DNA of 6,457 nucleotides, taken from the NCBI GenBank assembly GCA_003162495.1, contig PMOF01000048.1, positions 1-6,457 of the forward strand, read 5' to 3'. The DNA is from Acidobacteriaceae bacterium (GTDB lineage: Bacteria; Acidobacteriota; Terriglobia; Terriglobales; Acidobacteriaceae). Under the pieces are notes generated by a model. It worked only from the letters and a program-made list of their open reading frames with translations. It searched no databases and had not been told where the DNA came from. Position 1 is the stretch's first letter, and each line of letters starts with the position of its first letter. Position numbers and translations under genes: made by a program. This document shows positions 5,947 to 6,457 of this stretch, piece by piece.

Positions 5947-6457
5947 TCAAACGCATGTAAAGGCCTGGATCGGCGTTTGCTTTCGAGTTAATATGCGCTT
6001 GCCAAGCGCAATCGCCGGGCGCTCAATGAAATAAAAAGACAGCGCGGAGACGGCAAAGACGCAGACCAGGTTCAGAGGGAAGTACGCCAGGCGGCCGAGC
6101 GGGGACACAGAAGGGGCGGGGAGGACGAGAAACAGCTCCTGCCAAACGTACGCACTGTAAGATATGGTGCCGATCCAGACCAGCAGACGCGTGTTCAGCC
6201 ATTTGTGCGCCAATCCCTCCTGAACGACCAACGTGGAGGCGAGCGTAAGGGAGATGAGCACATATGTGGAGAGTGCGGGCCACGCGTGGGTTCTTACAAT
6301 GTTCAGCAACAGCAGTGTGATCGTGATCAGGGGAGTCTCTTTGGGGAAGTTGCGGAAGATGAAACCTCTCACACGCGGGCGCGTGAGAAGGATCGCCACC
6401 GCGCAACCGAGCAGCAGGCCGTCAAACCGTGTGTCGGTCCGAATGGAGCGAAGCATC
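5947..6457 (-). CDS. Acyltransferase family 3 (OafA/YrhL-like) membrane protein, C-terminal part; N-terminus beyond window edge
   Basis: The last ~169 residues of an integral inner-membrane O-acyltransferase, of the type that acetylates or otherwise acylates surface polysaccharides, lipids or other sugars. Numbering from the Met at 6456, RTDTRFDGLLLG (6-17) matches the internal R-x-D-x-L-L-G motif of the family. About five hydrophobic segments follow (roughly 13-25, 42-56, 59-78, 89-112, 123-144). WIGTISYSAYVWQ (94-106) is the typical late-membrane G-x-I-S-Y-x-x-Y-x-W motif, with Gln where His is common. YFIERPAIALGKRI (142-155) is the standard C-terminal E-R-P end, then a short basic tail. 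Family members are usually about 350-400 residues, so roughly 200 N-terminal residues, with the catalytic His region, should lie past the right edge. The Met at 6456 is therefore an internal residue, not the start. The acceptor sugar or lipid cannot be told. It converges with the aminotransferase gene, 19 bases apart. Confidence 0.88.
   Translation of the reverse strand, partial: MLRSIRTDTRFDGLLLGCAVAILLTRPRVRGFIFRNFPKETPLITITLLLLNIVRTHAWPALSTYVLISLTLASTLVVQEGLAHKWLNTRLLVWIGTISYSAYVWQELFLVLPAPSVSPLGRLAYFPLNLVCVFAVSALSFYFIERPAIALGKRILTRKQTPIQAFTCV

Noticed and set aside
5947..6456. A complete small 169-residue membrane protein starting at the ATG at 6456
   Set aside because: The segment begins directly with an internal motif of acyltransferase-3 proteins (RTDTRFDGLLLG) and lacks the N-terminal membrane segments, so the ATG is internal and the gene continues off the edge.

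Overview
The window holds five protein-coding genes on alternating strands, with no RNA gene, mobile element or CRISPR array that I can see. High GC, G/C-rich third codon positions, short intergenic gaps and a pair of exported glycoside hydrolases suggest a soil or plant-matter-degrading bacterium. The style of the proteins reminds me of Acidobacteriota (Terriglobia), but that is an impression and nothing in the window fixes the taxonomy.

Layout, left to right. (1) 1-2450, minus: an exported family 3 glycoside hydrolase with an inserted PA14-like domain; its C-terminus lies beyond the left edge. (2) 2451-2659: a 209-base divergent promoter region. (3) 2660-3967, plus: an exported family 8 glycoside hydrolase, resembling reducing-end xylose-releasing exo-oligoxylanases. 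(4) 3978-4628, minus: a HAD-superfamily phosphatase-like protein. (5) 4629-4736: a 108-base divergent spacer. (6) 4737-5927, plus: a fold-type I PLP-dependent aminotransferase homologue with unusual active-site residues. (7) 5947-6457, minus: the C-terminal part of an acyltransferase-3 (OafA-like) membrane protein whose N-terminus lies beyond the right edge.

The two hydrolases form a plausible functional unit. They are divergently transcribed from a shared spacer and both have Sec-type signal peptides. One resembles an enzyme that trims xylo-oligosaccharides from the reducing end, and the other a beta-glucosidase/beta-xylosidase that works from the non-reducing end. Together they could finish the breakdown of hemicellulose oligosaccharides outside the cytoplasm. 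The HAD protein, the aminotransferase and the acyltransferase show no clear link to this or to each other; alternating strands mean none of the five shares an operon inside the window.

I found no convincing new multi-gene system. The points most worth checking are three non-consensus residues at conserved positions of the aminotransferase, the missing canonical acid/base motif and the proline-rich insertion in the GH3 enzyme, repeated CGGTTWA motifs in the divergent hydrolase promoter, and opposite C/G third-position preferences of minus- and plus-strand genes.
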